From the NCBI RefSeq assembly GCF_035989305.1, contig NZ_CP108514.1, forward strand, positions 5,498,501 to 5,562,500: a stretch of 64,000 bases of DNA. The letters are read 5' to 3'. Under the pieces are notes generated by a model. It worked only from the letters and a program-made list of their open reading frames with translations. It did no database searches and was not told where the DNA came from. Of this stretch, positions 1 through 8,080 are shown one piece after another (positions within the stretch are counted from its first letter, which is position 1; every line of letters begins with the position of its first letter). The DNA is from Streptomyces sp. NBC_01233. GTDB taxonomy: Bacteria; Actinomycetota; Actinomycetes; Streptomycetales; Streptomycetaceae. The translations under genes were made by a program, and so were the position numbers.

Positions 1-277
1 GTACCCCCGCGGCCAGCACCAGCACCCCGAGCGCGGGCAGGCCGTACGTCTGCACCGCCTCGTAGACGAGCACGGTGAGCCCGGCCGCGGGCCCGCTCAC
101 CTGCAGCGAGCTCCCGCGGAACCATCCGGTGACCAGCCCGCCGACCACCCCGGTGGCGATCCCCAGCTCGGCCGGCACGCCGGAGGCGACCGCCACCCCC
201 ACACACAGCGGCAACGCGACCAGCGCGACGACGACGGACGCCCCGAAGTCATCCCGAAACGTGCCGGCCCCAGACAT
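1..277 (-). CDS. SulP-family inorganic anion transporter, N-terminal part (runs off the left edge)
   Basis: A minus-strand frame opens at ATG 277-275 and stays open to base 1 (92 codons seen). The protein begins MSGAGTFRDDFGAS, then a hydrophobic stretch VVVALVALPLCVGVAVASG, then GVVGGLVTG and the phrase QVSGPAAGLTVLVYEA. This order (DxxAS, first transmembrane helix with LPLC, then the QVSGP signature) is typical of the start of SulP/SLC26 transporters, which move sulfate, bicarbonate or related anions across the cytoplasmic membrane. On the coding strand a G-rich sequence (AGGGGG) lies about 8 nt before the ATG and fits a ribosome site. The substrate cannot be told from this part. The C-terminal STAS domain, or any fused carbonic anhydrase domain, would lie outside the window. 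Confidence 0.8.
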   Translation of the reverse strand, partial: MSGAGTFRDDFGASVVVALVALPLCVGVAVASGVPAELGIATGVVGGLVTGWFRGSSLQVSGPAAGLTVLVYEAVQTYGLPALGVLVLAAGV

Positions 278-419
278 GCGAGAACCCCCTGCCGCGCGGT
301 GATGCGATGCCCTCAGCCTGGTGGGCGCACTCACCGCGGCCCAAGTGCCCACAGGAGTCCACGGTGGCGCGTGCGCCGCACACGCCCCGCACACACCCCC
401 GCACCCCCGCACACGCCGC

Positions 420-449
420 GGCCCGGCGGTCGGTGAAGACCGCCGGGCC
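420..449 (-). terminator. Terminator after the YajQ-family gene
   Basis: A perfect 12-bp stem (420-431 with 438-449) closed by the loop GGTGAA. It lies 28 nt past the stop codon of the minus-strand gene ending at 477. There is no clear T run, as is common for Streptomyces terminators. Confidence 0.75.
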
Positions 450-476
450 GGCGTGGTGGCAGGTCTCGGACCTGTG

Positions 477-965
477 TCAGCGGTAGTTCACGAACTGGAT
501 CGCGAAGTCCAGGTCCTTGCCCTTGAGCAGCGCCTGGACCTCCTGCAGGTCGTCACGGCTCTTGGAGCTGACGCGCAGCTCCTCGCCCTGGACCTGGGCC
601 TTGACGCCCTTGGGACCCTCGTCCCGGATGATCTTCGCGACCTTCTTGGCGTTCTCCTGGGAGATGCCTTCCTCGATCGTGGCGAAGATCTTGTACTCCT
701 TGCCGGACAGCTGGGGCTCACCGGCATCCAGCGCCTTGAGCGAGATCCCGCGCTTGACCAGCTTGGTCTCGAAGACGTCGAGGACGGCCTTCACGCGCTC
801 CTCGGAGTTCGCCTCCATCAGGATCTTCTCGCCGGACCAGGCGATCGTGGCGCCGGTGCCCTTGAAGTCGTAGCGCTGCGAGAGCTCCTTGGCGGCCTGG
901 TTGAGGGCGTTGTCGACCTCCTGCCGCTCGACCTTCGAGACGATGTCGAAACTGGAGTCGGCCAT
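477..965 (-). CDS. YajQ-family nucleotide-binding protein
   Basis: A 162-residue protein starting [20 protein letters not shown], the full length usual for the YajQ/DUF520 family. The fold is two ferredoxin-like domains. Family members bind nucleotides, and a Xanthomonas member binds cyclic di-GMP and acts through a transcription factor; the partner here is unknown. The start was set at the ATG at 965 because AAGGAG lies 9 nt upstream on the coding strand. A longer frame reaches 1058 but adds a low-complexity leader with no family similarity. The gene is alone on its strand, with a strong hairpin after it and tRNA-Tyr divergent upstream. Confidence 0.9.
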   Translation of the reverse strand: MADSSFDIVSKVERQEVDNALNQAAKELSQRYDFKGTGATIAWSGEKILMEANSEERVKAVLDVFETKLVKRGISLKALDAGEPQLSGKEYKIFATIEEGISQENAKKVAKIIRDEGPKGVKAQVQGEELRVSSKSRDDLQEVQALLKGKDLDFAIQFVNYR

Positions 966-1165
966 GTGCTGTGGCTCCTTGAAGTCGGTTGTGATCGCCC
1001 CGGAGGGCGCGGCCGGACATCCCCGGCCCGCTCCGCAAAGCCTAGCCACCGCGCCCACCCACGACGCTGATCAATCCGGTGGTGAAGCACCCCTGGTCAT
1101 CAGGTATCGTTTACGTCGTTGCCAGGGAGCGCCGCCGCAAGGCGGAAAAAATGGCAGCAAATCTT

Positions 1166-1247
<82 letters not shown>

Positions 1248-1257
1248 CGCGAAAGAA

Positions 1258-1293
1258 GCCCCTCTGATCTGCGGAAACGCAGACCAGAGGGGC
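1258..1293 (+). terminator. Terminator after tRNA-Tyr
   Basis: A 16-nt stem (1258-1273 with 1278-1293) with a single A-C mismatch and a GAAA tetraloop, followed by TTCCTCGTT. It begins 11 nt past the tRNA and would end its transcript. Confidence 0.9.
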
Positions 1294-1357
1294 TTCCTCG
1301 TTAACGCCTGGACCACGGGGCTACGGCCGCGCCGGCTTCAGCGTCGTGGTGGGGGCC

Positions 1358-2524
1358 TCAGGAGCAGTCGGGGACCGTGCCGGCGCAGTTCGCGGGCAGG
1401 TTCTTGATGATCTTGCTCTCCTTGAGGGTCACGACCGCGCCGGCCTGGTTGTTGATGCCGCCGCCGACGTTGGCGGCGCGGTTCTCCGCGACCGTCGTGT
1501 GCTCCAGGGTCAGCTGCGTGGCGTCGCCGCCCTCCTCCTCCGCGTTGTTGATGCCGCCGCCGTCGTGCCCGGCCGAGTTCGACTCGACCTTGGCCTTCTT
1601 CAGCGTCGCGGTGCCGGCGTTGTTGACGGCGCCGCCGTCGTTGCCCGCCTTGTTGTTGGCGAGGGCGGACTGCTGGATCTCCAGGGTCCCGCCCGCGACG
1701 TTGTTGACGGCCCCACCGTTGAGACCGGCCCAGTTCTCGATGAGCTTGCTGTGCTTGATGTTCGCGGTGCCCAGGTTGTTGATGGCACCGCCGTTGCCGT
1801 CGCGGGCCTCGTTGTTCGTGATGAGGCCGTGCTCGACGGTCAGCGTGCCCTCGTTCTGAATGCCGCCGCCGTTCTCGTCCGCCGTGTTGCCGGCGACGGT
1901 GCTCTTGCGGAGCGTGAGGGTGCCGGTCGCGCTGTTGCTGAGGCCGCCGCCGTCCCCGGGGTCGTCCGTGGGCGACGTGGCCACGTTGGTCAGGATCTCG
2001 GTGTCGACGAGGGTGACGTCGCCGCCCTCGTTGGAGATGCCGCCGCCGTTCCCGCCGGTCTGGTTGCCGGCGACCTTGCTGTCCTCCAGGCGCAGGGTGC
2101 CCGCGTTGGCGATGCCGGCGCCGTTCTCGTCGGTGCGGCCACCGGTCACGGTGAGGCCCTTGAGGGTGAGGGTGCCGTTCTCTTCGACCGAGAGGAGGCG
2201 GAAGAGCGGGCTGCCGCCGCTCACCGAGCGGATCAGGGTCGAGTTGTGGCCGACGATCGCGACGTTCCCGGTGATGGCCGGCAGGGCATTGCCGGAATCG
2301 CTGCCGTAGTCGTCCACGAAGCGGTATGCACAGTCCTTGGCCAGATTGATCGTGCCGCCCGCGGCATTCGTATTCGCCTCCTCGACGGCGGTGATGAGCG
2401 CGGCGACATCGCCACAGGCGATGTTCACCTTGTTCGGCGCCTGCGCCATGGCCGGCGAGGCCGCCATGCACATGCCCACGCTTGCCGCCACGGCACATCC
2501 AGCGAGTACGAGACGATTCTTCAT
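1358..2524 (-). CDS. Secreted protein with right-handed beta-helix (Gly-Gly-Asn) repeats
   Basis: A 388-residue protein. Residues 1-28 form a signal peptide (MKNR, then a hydrophobic core, then AASPAMA followed by QAPNK). From about residue 75 to 375 there are some nine degenerate repeats of 22-35 residues built around N..A...GGGI.N.GTLTL, the pattern of parallel beta-helix or polymorphic-membrane-protein-like coils. It ends with a short two-cysteine tail (NCAGTVPDCS). Such helices often serve as adhesins or polysaccharide-binding or -cleaving scaffolds. No catalytic residues could be recognised, so the role is left open. The start has AGGAAGG about 8 nt upstream. It is transcribed away from the glycine-rich secreted gene at 2979, with which it shares a 454-nt regulatory region. 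Confidence 0.7.
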   Translation of the reverse strand: MKNRLVLAGCAVAASVGMCMAASPAMAQAPNKVNIACGDVAALITAVEEANTNAAGGTINLAKDCAYRFVDDYGSDSGNALPAITGNVAIVGHNSTLIRSVSGGSPLFRLLSVEENGTLTLKGLTVTGGRTDENGAGIANAGTLRLEDSKVAGNQTGGNGGGISNEGGDVTLVDTEILTNVATSPTDDPGDGGGLSNSATGTLTLRKSTVAGNTADENGGGIQNEGTLTVEHGLITNNEARDGNGGAINNLGTANIKHSKLIENWAGLNGGAVNNVAGGTLEIQQSALANNKAGNDGGAVNNAGTATLKKAKVESNSAGHDGGGINNAEEEGGDATQLTLEHTTVAENRAANVGGGINNQAGAVVTLKESKIIKNLPANCAGTVPDCS

Positions 2525-2978
2525 CGATGCCCTTCCTCTCGGTTACAAGCCGGGCAGCCCTCCTCCTCCTCTCCCTGCACGTGGAGAGGAGGAGGAACCT
2601 GATCGTGGAGCCCGGCAAGACGTACGAGTGGTATCGCTCGCGGCGGGCCATCTCCCGCATCCTGGTTCGGACGCTCTGAGATTGCATTCGAATGGCGGTC
2701 GCCCGTTCGTCCCCCGGCCCTGCACACCAAGGCCCACATGTCATCTCTGTCGGCCCCGGGTGCGGTGGAAACGATTCCCACCCTCGAATTGCTCCGGTCA
2801 GATGAACTACTCACCTGCCTGGGTCACAGCCTCGGCCCTGCCAGCGCCACCGCCGCGTCGGCAGCAGGTCGGATGGGCGGCGCGTGAAGAACTCACAGGG
2901 CCACAGGGCATCCCATGGTCCACGCACCCTCCCATCGCACTCCCGCGGCAGCCCTCGGCGTCGGCGGGTAAGGAAGCC
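2525..2978. promoter_or_regulatory. Divergent control region between two secreted-protein genes
   Basis: 454 nt with no convincing gene. Three symmetric elements stand out. A perfect 14-bp inverted repeat (2561-2574 with 2583-2596, loop CTGCACGT) would form a purine/pyrimidine hairpin in the 5' leader of the beta-helix gene, 37 nt before its start. The 10-bp palindrome CATTCGAATG is at 2685-2694. GGTGG-N9-CCACC is at 2764-2782. The plus-strand gene has AAGGAA just before its ATG at 2979. Long frames across this stretch change frame with the neighbours and carry no signal. Confidence 0.5.
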
Positions 2979-3932
2979 ATGAACCTGAAGCATCAGTCGG
3001 CGACGATTCAACGGCCCCGGGGGCGTTCCCGGGTTCTGCTCGCCTCCATCGCCGCAGCGGCGGCCTTGACCGGCCAGCTGATCGCGGTGGCACCGACCGC
3101 GTCCGCGGACGATCCCAAGCCGTCGGACCAGCACAACGCCAAGGTGGCCGAGACCAAGAAGCACGGCCATGAAGACCTCAAGAAGCTCCCCGAGGTGCTC
3201 CACGGTCTGCAGCAGTTCACCTCGGACAACACGTTCACGGCCCCGCCGGGCGTCACTTCGGTGTTCGTCCAGGCGTGGGGTGCCGGCGGTGGCGGTGGCG
3301 GTGGCGGCGGCTCAGCCCGTAACAACGGGAACGGGAACGGGAACGGCGGCAACCCCGGGGGCGGTAACCCCGGCGGCGGCAACCCGACCGCGGACGGAGC
3401 CGGCGCCGCCGCCGAAGCCCCGCGCAACAACACCGGCGGCACCGGTGGCGGTGGCGGTGGCGGCGGCTTCACCTGGTGCGTCATCCCGGTCACTCCCGGA
3501 ACGAACTACGGGGTGGACGTCGGCACCGGCGGCGCCAACGGCCTGGGCGGCGCACCGGGCGTGAACGGCACCGACGGCGGCGCGGGAACCACCACGTCCC
3601 TGACCGTGGCCTCCACCGCCACCGCGCTCCTCACCGCCACGGGCGGCACCGGTGGCGGTGGCGGCGGCGCCGCGGACCGCGGTCCCGGCGACGCCGGCAC
3701 GCCGGGCCAGGGCGGCAGCGGATGGTGCTCCGCGGGCGGCGTCAACGTGTCCGGCGACCCGGGCGGCGCCGACGGCACCGGCGGTGGCACCGCCGACGGC
3801 ATCGTCGAGCTCCCGGCAGGTGCCGCAGTGGGTGGCGACGGAGGCCGAGGCGGCGGCGCGCCCCGGGCCATCGGCCACTCCGGCTCCCGCGGCAAGGACG
3901 GCGGAGACGGGTACGCGGTCATCTACTGGTAA
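2979..3932 (+). CDS. Secreted glycine-rich protein
   Basis: A 317-residue protein. A twin-basic N-region (RPRGRSR) precedes the hydrophobic stretch VLLASIAAAAALTGQLIAVA and a probable cut after TASA, so it is exported. Residues 45-85 are charged and helical. The rest begins FTAPPGVTSVFVQAWGAG, the usual opening of a Gly_rich-type beta-sandwich domain, and runs through long Gly, Gly-Asn and Gly-Thr tracts to DGYAVIYW at the C terminus. Such proteins are extracellular or wall-associated, with unknown function. The start was moved from an upstream in-frame codon to ATG 2979 because AAGGAA lies just before it and only then does the protein start with a signal peptide. It may pair with the divergent beta-helix gene. 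Confidence 0.75.
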   Translation: MNLKHQSATIQRPRGRSRVLLASIAAAAALTGQLIAVAPTASADDPKPSDQHNAKVAETKKHGHEDLKKLPEVLHGLQQFTSDNTFTAPPGVTSVFVQAWGAGGGGGGGGGSARNNGNGNGNGGNPGGGNPGGGNPTADGAGAAAEAPRNNTGGTGGGGGGGGFTWCVIPVTPGTNYGVDVGTGGANGLGGAPGVNGTDGGAGTTTSLTVASTATALLTATGGTGGGGGGAADRGPGDAGTPGQGGSGWCSAGGVNVSGDPGGADGTGGGTADGIVELPAGAAVGGDGGRGGGAPRAIGHSGSRGKDGGDGYAVIYW

Positions 3933-3959
3933 CCCCACCCGCTCGTCGCACCAACGGCC

Positions 3960-4003
3960 AGAAGCCCGTCCCGCGCCCGAAGACCAGGGCCGGGCGGGCT
4001 TCT
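3960..4003 (+). terminator. Terminator after the glycine-rich protein gene
   Basis: A 12-bp stem with one wobble pair (3960-3971 with 3992-4003), starting 28 nt after the TAA stop at 3930-3932. Confidence 0.7.
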
Positions 4004-4150
4004 CGCCGCCGCGCCGGGGCGCGGAAGAGCACGGGGCGGCGGCACCGCGGCTGCGGCATGCCGGGCCGGTCGAACGGTCGCCCGTCCGGCCCGGAGCCCA
4101 CCGTCGGCCCATCGGCCGCATCGTCGCGGGCTCCTGTTCGTTCACCGGGA

Positions 4151-4591
4151 GTGAAGTGGACATCTGACACACGGGGGAAGGCCGGCGGCGGGGTGCTCGT
4201 CGCCCTGCTCGGCGCCGGGATTCCGGCTCTGATGGGAGCGGCGCTGCACACGGACGTGGGGGAGCCGTACCAGGAGACCCGGCTGTACTTCGGCACCGAA
4301 CGCCCCGACGGCCGAGGCCCCGTCGAGGAGCGGGAGTTCATGCGGTTCCTGGACGCGGAGATCACCCCCGCCTTCCCCGAGGGGCTGACCCTCCACGACG
4401 GGTACGGCCAGTGGCGGGGCGAGGACGGCAAGACCGTCCGCGAGACCTCGTACGAGGTGGTCCTGCTGTACCCCGAGAAGGAGGCCGACGAGCGCAGCAC
4501 GCGCATCGAGCGGATCCGGCAGGCCTACGAGGACCGGTACCAGCAGGATTCGGTCGGGCGGTCCGACGACAAGGTCAGTGCCGGGTTCTGA
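4151..4591 (+). CDS. DUF3574-like membrane-anchored or secreted protein
   Basis: About 146 residues. The N terminus has a hydrophobic segment (VLVALLGAGIPALMGAAL), either an uncleaved anchor or a signal peptide. The body YQETRLYFGTERPDGRG and the later region with LTLHDGYGQWR resemble the DUF3574 family (small exported proteins of unknown function). The C-terminal third is charged and helical (ERIRQAYEDRYQQDS). Two GTG starts are possible: 4151, chosen here, and 4193, which has GGGGGAAG about 12 nt upstream. The preceding 200 nt show no other gene. Confidence 0.65.
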   Translation: MKWTSDTRGKAGGGVLVALLGAGIPALMGAALHTDVGEPYQETRLYFGTERPDGRGPVEEREFMRFLDAEITPAFPEGLTLHDGYGQWRGEDGKTVRETSYEVVLLYPEKEADERSTRIERIRQAYEDRYQQDSVGRSDDKVSAGF

Positions 4592-4668
4592 GACACCGTC
4601 CGAACCACCGCCCGAACCACTCTCCGAACGCGTCCGAACCACCGCCCGGGTGGTCGTCGGGCCGGCCG

Positions 4669-5325
4669 TCAGTTGCCCGCCACGTCCTTGACGGCCACTT
4701 GGACCGGGGTCGAACCGGAGATCAGCTCCAGCGTCAGGCCCGCCGTCGCCGGGGTCTCGACCAGCTCGGCCAGCACCGCCGCCACGTCGTCGCGCGGAAC
4801 GGCCCCACGGCCCGCCTGCGCCTCCAGACGGACCAGACCCGTCCCGGCGTCGTCGATCAGCGAGCCGGGGCGCACGACCGTCCACTCCAGGCCCAGCCGG
4901 GTGCGTACGTGGTCGTCGGCCTCACCCTTGGCGCGCAGATAGGCGTCGAAGACCTCGTCACCCCCGTGGTGCGCGTCCGCGCCCATCGAAGAGACCATCA
5001 GGAAGCGCCGCACACGGGCCCGTTCGGCCGCATCGGAGAACAGCACCGCCGCGCCCCGGTCCACGGTGTCCTTCCGTCTGATGCCGCTGCCGGGGCCCGC
5101 GCCCGCTGCGAACACCGCCACGTCCGCACCCTGCAGGATCCCGGCCACGTGTTCCACCGAGGCCGACTCCAGATCGCAGAGCACCGGCTCGGCGCCCGCC
5201 TCCCTGAGGTCGTCGCCCTGTGCCGGATCGCGGATGATGCCCGCGACCTCGTACCCGCGCGCGGCGAGCAGGCGCTCAAGCCGCAGCGCGATCTGACCGT
5301 GTCCACCCGCGATGACGATGCGCAT
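4669..5325 (-). CDS. NAD(P)-binding atypical short-chain reductase (NmrA/YwnB-like)
   Basis: A 218-residue protein beginning MRIVIAGGHGQIALRLERLL, whose GGHGQIA matches the GxxGxxA/G dinucleotide-binding loop of atypical SDR proteins. It continues with GADVAVFAAGAG and RFLMVSSMGAD, a SSM.A line in place of the classical YxxxK pair, and ends with WTVVRPGSL and a C-terminal half like NAD(P)H-binding proteins of the YwnB/HSCARG type. These act as redox sensors or reductases; the substrate is unknown. The start at 5325 was chosen because the 15 upstream residues in the open frame precede the Rossmann strand without conservation. It lies in tandem with the amidohydrolase upstream, 53 nt apart. Confidence 0.8.
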   Translation of the reverse strand: MRIVIAGGHGQIALRLERLLAARGYEVAGIIRDPAQGDDLREAGAEPVLCDLESASVEHVAGILQGADVAVFAAGAGPGSGIRRKDTVDRGAAVLFSDAAERARVRRFLMVSSMGADAHHGGDEVFDAYLRAKGEADDHVRTRLGLEWTVVRPGSLIDDAGTGLVRLEAQAGRGAVPRDDVAAVLAELVETPATAGLTLELISGSTPVQVAVKDVAGN

Positions 5326-5378
5326 GCCCCGACCGTACGACGAGCCGGGCGCCCACGCCCGCGAACGCACGGCGAACT

Positions 5379-6647
5379 TCAGGGACCGGGCTCCGTACGG
5401 CCCTGCCGGGGCAGGTCGAGCGCCACCGCGACCGCAGAGTCGCAGTACTCCCGTACGGCACTCGTACGGGCTACCACTCGCCCGCGGTGGATCACGATCC
5501 GGCTGTACGCGAGGGACAGCACACCCGCGATCCGGTCCCCGCGTACGGCGAGCAGCTCCGCCGGGAAACCGGCCTCCACCCGCACCTGCGGCAGGCCCAA
5601 GGCCTCGCGGGCGCAGGCGCTGACCGAGTCGTAGGCCTCGCCGGCCCGGAGCCCGCCCTGGGAGGCCAGCAGGTACGCGGCCTCCAGCGGGTCGCCGCGG
5701 CCGACCGGGTTCCCGGCGTCCCGCAGTGCCCCGCTGCCGGCCGCGACCCGTACGCCGGCGGCCCGCAGCAGGCGTACGGGCGCGGTGCGCAGGCCGCGGC
5801 GCTCCAGGGCCGCGCAGTCGCCCTGGGGCAGGCAGGTCACCCGTACGCCGGCCGCCGCCAGCTGGTCGGCGGCGCGGGCCGCCGCGTCCAGGGGAAGCCG
5901 GGACAGACCGCCGCAGGGGCCGATACTCACTCCGGGGCGCAGCCCGCCGGCCATCGCGGCGAGCCGGGAGAGGCGGCCGGGATCGTCACCGTCCGTGTGC
6001 AGATCCACGGGGCAGCCGTGCTCGGCGGCGAGTTCCAGGACGGCTTCGAGGAAGCCCGTCGGGTCCGGGTCCAGGTCCGGGCAGCCGCCGATCACGGAGG
6101 CGCCCATCTTGACGGCGTCCCGGAGCATGGCGAGCCCGTCCGCGCCGGCCACCCCGGTCAGCAGCCGGGGGACGGCCACGGTGGTGAGGTCGGTGAGCCC
6201 GCGCAGTGAGCGCCGGGCCTGGAGCACGGCCTCCATGGGGCCGAGTCCGTGCACATCGCCGATCCGCACGTGGGAGCGCACGGCGGTGGCGCCGTGGCCG
6301 AGCTGGAGCAGGGCCGCCTCGGTGGCCCGGCGCTGGACCTCGTCGGGGGTGTAGGAGACGGGCCCTTCGCCGTCGGCGGTCAGCGCGGTGTCCCCGTGGG
6401 CGTGCGGCTCGGCGGGAGCGGGGAGCAGCAGGTAGCCGCCCAGGTCGACCCGGGAGAGCGCGGGGGAGGGGAGGCTGCCGGCGGTGCCGACGGCCTGGAT
6501 CCGGCCGCCGCTGAGGCGGACGTCGACGGTCCGGCCGTCGGTGAGGCGGGCCCCGGCGAGCAGCAGGGTGGTGGCCTCGGCTGCGGCCGCGTTGCCGTTG
6601 CCACTACGGGGCGAATGGAACGGCTGCTGCGGCTGGCTGTCGGACAT
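5379..6647 (-). CDS. Amidohydrolase of the cytosine-deaminase-like branch, with altered metal ligands
   Basis: A 422-residue protein. It has the TIM-barrel amidohydrolase layout: an N-terminal beta-sandwich strand (LLLAGARLTDGRTVDVRLSG), a metal-binding HAH (His82, His84) in LPAPAEPHAHGD, then DLHTDG with His217, and a C-terminal sandwich return with VRVEAGFPAELLAVRGDRIAGVL. Compared with cytosine deaminase, the glutamate after His217 is glycine, the next histidine region reads SIGPCGGLS with no His, and the late aspartate sits in ALRDAGNP. Substrate and even activity are uncertain. The start at 6647 has AGGAG upstream (CAGGAGCGCG-ATG). Residues 8-26 are low-complexity. Confidence 0.75.
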   Translation of the reverse strand: MSDSQPQQPFHSPRSGNGNAAAAEATTLLLAGARLTDGRTVDVRLSGGRIQAVGTAGSLPSPALSRVDLGGYLLLPAPAEPHAHGDTALTADGEGPVSYTPDEVQRRATEAALLQLGHGATAVRSHVRIGDVHGLGPMEAVLQARRSLRGLTDLTTVAVPRLLTGVAGADGLAMLRDAVKMGASVIGGCPDLDPDPTGFLEAVLELAAEHGCPVDLHTDGDDPGRLSRLAAMAGGLRPGVSIGPCGGLSRLPLDAAARAADQLAAAGVRVTCLPQGDCAALERRGLRTAPVRLLRAAGVRVAAGSGALRDAGNPVGRGDPLEAAYLLASQGGLRAGEAYDSVSACAREALGLPQVRVEAGFPAELLAVRGDRIAGVLSLAYSRIVIHRGRVVARTSAVREYCDSAVAVALDLPRQGRTEPGP

Positions 6648-6955
6648 CGCGCTCCTGCGGTGGCTCGGGCGGTTCCTGGGCCCTGGCCGCGGCTCACGGC
6701 CCAAGATCACGCAGCGTGCTCAGAGCCTAGGGCGCGGCGCACCCCGCTTCACGGAAGAGCGCAATAGTCGTACCGGTGTGGTGCCCGTACGCCGCGGCGC
6801 CCGCGCGTGCGCCCCGTCGGCCGGGCCGGCTCCGACCGGCGCCCGCACACGTGTGAGCCCGCACACATTTCGGCCGGGAAGTGGGGTGGAAGTGACGGGC
6901 GGGTTGATCGGGAAGGGCTTCGGAACCCCCTCGGAGCCCGGTCCCCGCAAAGGAT

Positions 6956-6985
6956 TTGGGCGATCGGCGGGCAACCGTGTAATGT
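6956..6985 (+). promoter_or_regulatory. Promoter for tRNA-Thr (and probably tRNA-Met)
   Basis: -35 TTGGGC (6956-6961), an 18-nt spacer and -10 TAATGT (6980-6985), placing the start point a few bases before the tRNA at 6997. It is inferred from sequence only. Confidence 0.6.
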
Positions 6986-6996
6986 CTTCATCGCTC

Positions 6997-7069
6997 GCCC
7001 CAATAGCTCAGTCGGTAGAGCGTCTCCATGGTAAGGAGAAGGTCTGCGGTTCGATTCCGCATTGGGGCT
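6997..7069 (+). tRNA. tRNA-Thr (anticodon GGT)
   Basis: 73 nt. The acceptor GCCCCAA (6997-7003) pairs with TTGGGGC (7062-7068), and the discriminator is T7069. The anticodon stem is TCTCC/GGAGA with the loop ATGGTAA, giving anticodon GGT. D-arm GCTC...GAGC and T-arm with TTCGATT are normal. CCA is not encoded. Confidence 0.97.
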
Positions 7070-7117
7070 CTGGTGAGAGAGGTTCCCCGCCCTCGGGTGG
7101 GGAGCTGATCACATCAA

Positions 7118-7190
7118 AGCGGCGTAGCTCAGTCGGTAGAGCAAGCGGCTCATAATCGCTGTGTCACCGGTTCAAGTCCGGTCGCCGCTA
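7118..7190 (+). tRNA. tRNA-Met, elongator type (anticodon CAT)
   Basis: 73 nt. The acceptor AGCGGCG (7118-7124) pairs with CGCCGCT (7183-7189), and the discriminator is A7190. The anticodon loop CTCATAA gives CAT. The first acceptor pair A-T is a full pair, and the anticodon stem AGCGG/TCGCT lacks the three G-C pairs of initiator tRNA, so this is the elongator. It lies 48 nt after tRNA-Thr and just before rpmG, probably cotranscribed. Confidence 0.95.
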
Positions 7191-7278
7191 CACACAGTAG
7201 CCGATTGCGGGGTCGGTCTCCCGGTCGGCTACTCTTGTATGCGTTCATCCGTCCCAATTTCCGTCAAGGAGCACTCAC

Positions 7279-7443
7279 GTGGCTGCCACCGACGTCCGCC
7301 CGAAGATCACGCTGGCCTGCGTGGAGTGCAAGGAGCGGAACTACATCACCAAGAAGAACCGGCGTAACGACCCGGACCGTCTTGAGATGAAGAAGCACTG
7401 CCCGCGTTGCAACTCGCACACCGCGCACCGCGAGACCCGCTGA
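7279..7443 (+). CDS. rpmG: Ribosomal protein bL33, zinc-binding (C+) form
   Basis: 54 residues starting from GTG 7279 ([20 protein letters not shown]). Two CxxC pairs (Cys14/17 in CVEC and Cys41/44 in CPRC) form the zinc ribbon of the C+ form of L33. It is a small basic protein of the large subunit near the E site. AAGGAG lies 9 nt before the start. Actinomycetes often keep several L33 paralogues, some without cysteines that are expressed when zinc is short; this copy is the zinc-dependent kind. Its place after tRNA-Thr and tRNA-Met suggests joint transcription with stable RNA. Confidence 0.95.
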   Translation: MAATDVRPKITLACVECKERNYITKKNRRNDPDRLEMKKHCPRCNSHTAHRETR

Positions 7444-7477
7444 CCCCAGCGAAGTCTCGTATACAGGCACCGTCATG

Positions 7478-7505
7478 AGGTCGTCCCCTTCATTGGGGGC
7501 GACCT
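7478..7505 (+). terminator. Terminator after rpmG
   Basis: An 11-bp stem with one wobble pair (7478-7488 with 7495-7505), loop TTCATT, followed by TGTGTCGTTT. It separates the tRNA-rpmG unit from the dehydratase genes. Confidence 0.8.
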
Positions 7506-7517
7506 TGTGTCGTTTCC

Positions 7518-7607
7518 GTGCCCGTCTTTGTCTTCTGCCTTCCGTCTTCTTGCTTCTTCTTGCTTCTTGCTTCTTGTTCTTTGTGTCTTTGTGTCTTTCG
7601 TGTCCCT
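7518..7607 (+). repeat. Pyrimidine-rich, CTTCTTG-repeat leader of the dehydratase genes
   Basis: About 90 nt almost free of purines except G. They contain four or more copies of CTTCTTG/CTTCTT (7543-7575) followed by TGTCTTT repeats (7580-7600). The base composition is far poorer in GC than the surroundings. It ends 3-4 nt before the ribosome site AGGAGG of the gene at 7627. It is probably an untranslated leader; the frames that cross it give Phe/Cys/Leu strings. Confidence 0.6.
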
Positions 7608-7626
7608 TCATCAGGAGGTAGTGAGC

Positions 7627-8079
7627 ATGGCTCTCGACCAGTCCTTCGTGGGGCGGAGCTACCCGCCCACCGATCCGTACGAGGTCGGCCGGGAGAAGAT
7701 CCGCGAATTCGCGGTTGCGGTGGGTGACGCCAATCCCGTCTACACCGACCCCGAAGCCGCCAAGTCGTACGGCCACTCCGATGTGATCGCGCCCCCGACT
7801 TTTGTGTTCGCGATCACTTTCAAGGCGGCCGGCCAGGTCATCGAGGACCCGCAGTTGGGTCTGGACTACAGCCGCGTCGTGCACGGCGACCAGAAGTTCG
7901 CCTACTCCCGCCCGGTGCGCGCGGGGGACCGGTTGTCGGTGACCTCCACCATCGAGGCCGTGAAGTCGATGGCGGGCAACGACATCATCGACATCCGAGG
8001 CGAGGTCCACGACGAGACCGGCGAGCACGTGGTGACGGCGTGGACGAAGCTCGTCTCCCGCGCCCCCGAGGAGGCCTGA
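7627..8079 (+). CDS. FAS1-like (R)-specific dehydratase subunit A, UPF0336/HadA-type
   Basis: 150 residues starting MALDQSFVGRSYPPTDPYEV, a single hot-dog fold of the MaoC/FAS1 dehydratase N-terminal type (UPF0336). It carries the lid region GDANPVYTDPEAAKSYGHSDVIAPPTF but not the catalytic D..H pair of the partner subunit. In mycobacteria the HadA/HadC subunits bind acyl chains and pair with HadB to dehydrate 3-hydroxyacyl-ACP. The start is fixed by AGGAGG 9 nt upstream. It is followed by the catalytic subunit after a single base, so the two are almost surely made as a complex. Confidence 0.88.
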   Translation: MALDQSFVGRSYPPTDPYEVGREKIREFAVAVGDANPVYTDPEAAKSYGHSDVIAPPTFVFAITFKAAGQVIEDPQLGLDYSRVVHGDQKFAYSRPVRAGDRLSVTSTIEAVKSMAGNDIIDIRGEVHDETGEHVVTAWTKLVSRAPEEA

Positions 8080-8080
8080 C

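Noticed and set aside
1338..2744. A minus-strand Arg/His-rich frame of 468 codons over the beta-helix gene
   Set aside because: It is the alternative frame of the same strand as the secreted protein; only the 388-codon frame has a signal peptide and repeats with meaning.
3312..4172. A minus-strand Gly/Ala-rich frame opposite the glycine-rich protein gene
   Set aside because: A product of GGC/GCC repeats read in reverse; the plus strand has a signal peptide and domain.
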